Source of the DNA: Leisingera sp. M658
GTDB taxonomy: Bacteria; Pseudomonadota; Alphaproteobacteria; Rhodobacterales; Rhodobacteraceae
Direction: 5' to 3'
DNA length: 64,000 nt
Assembly (NCBI RefSeq): GCF_025144145.1
Contig: NZ_CP083546.1
Span: 509,001-573,000 of the forward strand
A program made the position numbers and the translations under genes. This document shows positions 61,243 through 64,000 of the stretch, piece by piece. Each line of letters opens with the position of its first letter. Within the stretch, counting starts at the first letter, position 1. The notes below the pieces were generated by a model. The model did not search any database and had not been told where the DNA came from. It worked only from the letters and a program-made list of their open reading frames with translations.

Positions 61243-62598
61243 TCAAACCACTGTACTGTGGGCAGCCGTGCTGAGATCATAGGCGTCAAAACTGCGGGCG
61301 ATCATCCGGGTCAGCGGACGGGCCTCCTCGCGGATGGCAAGGCCTTGGGCGGACACCGACAGCATGCCAGGGAAGGCGGCGCCGGCCTCGGCGAACATCC
61401 TTTCCAATCTTGCGGCAGGCACGGCAAAGCGCGACAGGATTTCTTCCCGGCTGATCCTGAAGTCGCACATCAGCGCCTCGATCAGCCGCGCCCGCAAGAG
61501 GTCCTCGCCGCTGAACCCATGGCCGCGGGCAGTGGCGAATTGCCCGTCGCGGATGGCACGGATATAGGCCAATGTGCCCGGCGCATTCTGCGCATAGCCC
61601 TGAGGAAACCGTGAAATTGCCGAGGCGCCGATCCCGATCAGCACCTCCGCCGGGTCATTTGTATAGCCTTGGAAGCTACGCCGCAGCCGCCCGGTCCGCT
61701 GCGCCACCGCCAGCCCGTCACCGGGCCTTGCAAAGTGATCGATACCGACCTCCCGGTAGCCGTCCCACAGGAACAGCTGGCGGGCGGTCTCAAACAACTG
61801 CAGCCGGGCTTCGGGCGTTGGCAGAGTGTCCGAGCGGATCATGCTTTGCCGCCCGGCCATCCAGGGCACATGGGCATAGCCGTAAACCGCCACCCGGCCG
61901 GGGGTCAGCGAAACGAGCTTTTGCACGCTTTCGGTCATTCCTGCCGGTGTCTGATGCGGCAGCCCGTACAGGATATCGGCGTTCAGGCCGGCAATCCCAT
62001 GGCTGCGCAGCTGTTCGATGGCCGTCCGGGTCGACTCGAAGCTTTGGATGCGGCCAATCGCTTGCTGAATGGTACTGTCGAAATCCTGAACTCCGACCGT
62101 GGCATGGGTCATGCCGGACCCGGCCAGCGCCTCCAGCCGCCGGCCCCCGATCTCATTCGGGTCGATTTCAACCGAGAACTCTGCCCGGGGCGCCAGGGGA
62201 ATGGCCTCTGCGATGGTGCCGGCCAGATCGCGGATCAGCTCAGCGTTCAGGATCGTCGGAGTGCCGCCGCCCCAATGCAGGCGCGACAGCGTCACGCCCT
62301 CCGGCAGCTGCTGCTGCAGCAGTGCAATCTCGGCCTTTAATACCTGAACATAGGCCTCCACCGGTGCGTCCGATCGGGTGCCCTGGGTGCGGCAGGCACA
62401 GAACCAGCATAGCCTGCGGCAGAACGGCACATGCACGTACATGGAAATACTGCTGCCGGGGAAAATCTTTGAAACCCAATTGGAAAACCGGGCGGGATCC
62501 ACTGCATTTCCGAAATGCGGCGCCGTCGGGTAACTTGTATAGCGCGGCACTTTGGCGTCGAATAATCCGAGTTCGGCCAATTGAGGTTTCTGATCCAT
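61243..62598 (-). CDS. hemN: Oxygen-independent coproporphyrinogen III oxidase
   Basis: A 451-residue radical-SAM enzyme that converts coproporphyrinogen III to protoporphyrinogen IX without oxygen. Start MDQKPQLAELGLFDAKVPRY at 62598, then TSYPTAPHF. Cluster-binding Cys: CRRLCWFC (CxxxCxxC, about 62-69). HWGGGTPTIL near 109 binds SAM. The C-terminal HemN domain follows. AAAGGA touches the ATG with no spacer, which is too close for a normal ribosome-binding site. Expression is probably FnrL-dependent through the box at 62633-62646. Confidence 0.96.
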   Translation of the reverse strand: MDQKPQLAELGLFDAKVPRYTSYPTAPHFGNAVDPARFSNWVSKIFPGSSISMYVHVPFCRRLCWFCACRTQGTRSDAPVEAYVQVLKAEIALLQQQLPEGVTLSRLHWGGGTPTILNAELIRDLAGTIAEAIPLAPRAEFSVEIDPNEIGGRRLEALAGSGMTHATVGVQDFDSTIQQAIGRIQSFESTRTAIEQLRSHGIAGLNADILYGLPHQTPAGMTESVQKLVSLTPGRVAVYGYAHVPWMAGRQSMIRSDTLPTPEARLQLFETARQLFLWDGYREVGIDHFARPGDGLAVAQRTGRLRRSFQGYTNDPAEVLIGIGASAISRFPQGYAQNAPGTLAYIRAIRDGQFATARGHGFSGEDLLRARLIEALMCDFRISREEILSRFAVPAARLERMFAEAGAAFPGMLSVSAQGLAIREEARPLTRMIARSFDAYDLSTAAHSTVV

Positions 62599-62632
62599 TC
62601 CTTTAGTTTTAGGCACGCCCGACAGGCAAACC

Positions 62633-62646
62633 TTGACCCAGATCAA
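62633..62646. promoter_or_regulatory. FNR box between hemN and fnrL
   Basis: TTGACCCAGATCAA matches the FNR consensus TTGAT-N4-ATCAA in 9 of 10 positions. Its centre (62639.5) lies 41.5 bp from the A of the hemN ATG and 20 bp before the fnrL ATG. That suits activation of hemN and autoregulation of fnrL. Confidence 0.9.
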
Positions 62647-62659
62647 CCGGGATCCCCTG

Positions 62660-63400
62660 ATGCACGCTCCAGTATTGTCACAATCCAGATGCGGCGACTG
62701 CCCGATCCGCCACCGCGCCGTCTGCGCGCGCTGCAACGCGGATGAGCTGGAGGAGCTGGATGCGGTCAAATACTACCGCACCTATGAGGCCGGCCAGCCG
62801 ATCATCTGGTCAGGCGATGTGATGACCTTTGTCGGCTCGGTTGTGTCGGGTATTGCCTCGCTGACCCAGACGATGGAGGACGGGCGCACCCAGATGGTGG
62901 GGCTGCTGCTGCCCAGCGATTTTGTCGGCCGGCCCGGACGTGAAGGGGCGGCCTATGATGTGGTGGCGACCACCGACGTCGTGATGTGCTGCTTCCGCAA
63001 GAAACCGTTTGAAGAGCTGATGGAGCGCACCCCGCATATCGCCCACCGGCTGCTGGAAATGACACTGGATGAGCTGGACGCCGCCCGCGAATGGATGCTG
63101 GTGCTGGGCCGCAAGACCGCGCGCGAAAAGATCGCCAGCCTCTTGTCGATCATTGCCCGCCGCGATGCCTCGCTGACACCGCGCGGCGCCACCAGCCGCA
63201 TGGTGTTCGACCTGCCGCTGACCCGCGAGGCAATGGCGGATTACCTGGGCCTGACACTGGAAACCGTGAGCCGGCAGATTTCGGCTTTGAAGAGGGACGG
63301 TGTTATTGAGCTGGAAGGCAAGCGTCACGTCACAGTGCCCGACATGCGCCGCCTGATGGAAGAGGCCGGCGACGACAGCGACGGCGGCTTCCTGGGCTAA
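62660..63400 (+). CDS. fnrL: Anaerobic regulator FnrL (Crp/Fnr family)
   Basis: A 246-residue oxygen-sensing regulator. I chose ATG 62660 (MHAPVLSQSRCGDCPIRHRA): the upstream in-frame TTG belongs to the FNR box. N-terminal Cys cluster CGDCPIRHRAVCARC and a central Cys in VVMCCF bind the [4Fe-4S] cluster. Cyclic-nucleotide-like beta barrel about 35-145; HTH LTREAMADYLGLTLETVSRQ near 185-205. Under low oxygen it activates hemN, cbb3 oxidase and related genes. Confidence 0.96.
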   Translation: MHAPVLSQSRCGDCPIRHRAVCARCNADELEELDAVKYYRTYEAGQPIIWSGDVMTFVGSVVSGIASLTQTMEDGRTQMVGLLLPSDFVGRPGREGAAYDVVATTDVVMCCFRKKPFEELMERTPHIAHRLLEMTLDELDAAREWMLVLGRKTAREKIASLLSIIARRDASLTPRGATSRMVFDLPLTREAMADYLGLTLETVSRQISALKRDGVIELEGKRHVTVPDMRRLMEEAGDDSDGGFLG

Positions 63401-63950
63401 GGCCGCATTTCCCTGCAATCCTCTGGATGTTCTCAACCAGCCAGCCCGCCACCCGCGCCGCAGTGCTGCGCGGACCTGAGGCGCGCAGGCTCCACAGCCG
63501 CAGGTCCCGTGGCAGGCTGACCCGGATGTCAAAGGGCGCCCGCTGGTCGGCAGCGGCGCCTGAAAAGCCTGATGGCCGATGAATATCCCGGCGCCGTTGA
63601 TGTCCGCCTCAACTGCTAACGCATACAGCGAATACTGCGGCCCTCGCAGGTGCAGGACCTGATCCGGGCAGGCGGATCGCAGACCGGAAAGATCACGTCC
63701 TGTTCGGTCACAGCGCCCTGTTCACCGCCGTGGAACAGGCACAGGTCATTGGGCGTGCGCTCAAGGTTCGGCGGCTCTTCGGTTGCGGTGATCGAATCCT
63801 CGGTGTCCGGCATCTCGGCGCGCAGGCGCGGTGACTGCCGGAATTGCGCAATCGCGGGCAGGGCGGCGATGTGGACGGTGCCAAGGTGGTTTTCGATGCC
63901 GCCCGCCAATGCGGCATGATCGCGGGCGGGTATTGGGACCCTTGAATTGG
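63401..63950 (-). pseudogene. LysR-family regulator, broken effector domain
   Basis: Minus-strand pieces in at least two frames. 63909-63620 holds IENHLGTVHIAALPAIAQFR, LRAEMPDTEDSITATEEPPN and AVTEQDVIFPVCDP. After a shift near 63640, LRGPQYSLYALAVEADINGA then GIFIG is read. 63540-63405 reads FDIRVSLPRDLRLWSL and GPRSTAARVAGWLVENIQRI. Together they form the C-terminal two thirds of a GcvA-like LysR effector domain. No HTH is visible before the window edge. The frameshifts imply a pseudogene. Confidence 0.65.
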
Positions 63951-64000
63951 TGCGCCGCAGGGTGGAGCCAAAGCACGACCGCGCTTAGCGGAGCTGATGG

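Noticed and set aside
63091-63309. A short plus-strand ORF within fnrL as an alternative product
   Set aside because: It lies in another frame of fnrL, whose own frame is fully supported by domain structure.

Overview
The window is chromosome-like DNA of high G+C from an alphaproteobacterium, most likely the Roseobacter group of Rhodobacteraceae (Leisingera/Phaeobacter/Ruegeria-like). The reasons are the gene repertoire (COQ9, a TrcR-type DUF1013 regulator, FnrL beside hemN, a membrane-anchored cytochrome cy, the yejABEF order, DUF1636 behind a B12 riboswitch) and the style of the protein sequences. The genus is an inference. No rRNA, tRNA or CRISPR array was seen. The only RNA gene is the small bacterial SRP RNA, and the only riboswitch is a cobalamin riboswitch.

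Layout. 0-7 kb: the start of an iron/heme-type uptake operon, interrupted upstream by an IS481 remnant; then an oxalate/formate-type MFS transporter with a two-component pair whose NtrC-like regulator has a non-canonical GAFTGA loop. 7-9.7 kb: a decayed island with a frameshifted enoyl-CoA hydratase and an IS91-family remnant. 9.8-14.3 kb: small metabolic genes and phage debris. 14.4-19.5 kb: pheS and pheT, separated by a small membrane protein and an esterase. 19.5-24.6 kb: LysR, methyltransferase, an overlapping phosphoribosyltransferase-YtoQ-GNAT operon and MscS. 24.7-31.8 kb: a truncated RTX gene, ald with divergent Lrp, PPK2, a secreted CAP-RTX protein, rpsU, COQ9, and a stand-alone CheD-like protein.

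32-47 kb: a second IS91 remnant, quinone oxidoreductase, DUF2189 membrane protein, RNase T2, TrcR, an orphan hybrid histidine kinase, and a LysR-controlled operon pairing a 2-oxoglutarate dioxygenase-like protein with a threonine aldolase. These are followed by the recombination/replication cluster recR, ybaB, dnaX and a B12-riboswitch-controlled DUF1636 gene. 47-64 kb: TetR with its operators and a divergent hydrolase, nudC, a cyclic-nucleotide phosphodiesterase/5'-nucleotidase, SRP RNA, pheA, cycM, the yejABEF peptide importer, hemN and fnrL with a shared FNR box, and a broken LysR gene at the right edge.

Most of the window is conserved housekeeping sequence. The items I consider most worth following up are the CheD-like protein (31390-31815), whose catalytic residues have the spacing of CheD but which has no chemotaxis genes around it; the dioxygenase-aldolase operon (39891-41614), which suggests a beta-hydroxylation/retro-aldol route; the GAFPGA regulator (5582-6940); a possibly leaderless FNR-controlled hemN; a 42-codon ORF that exactly bridges yejE and yejF; and a 22-bp perfect palindrome with parS-like flanks at 61018-61039.
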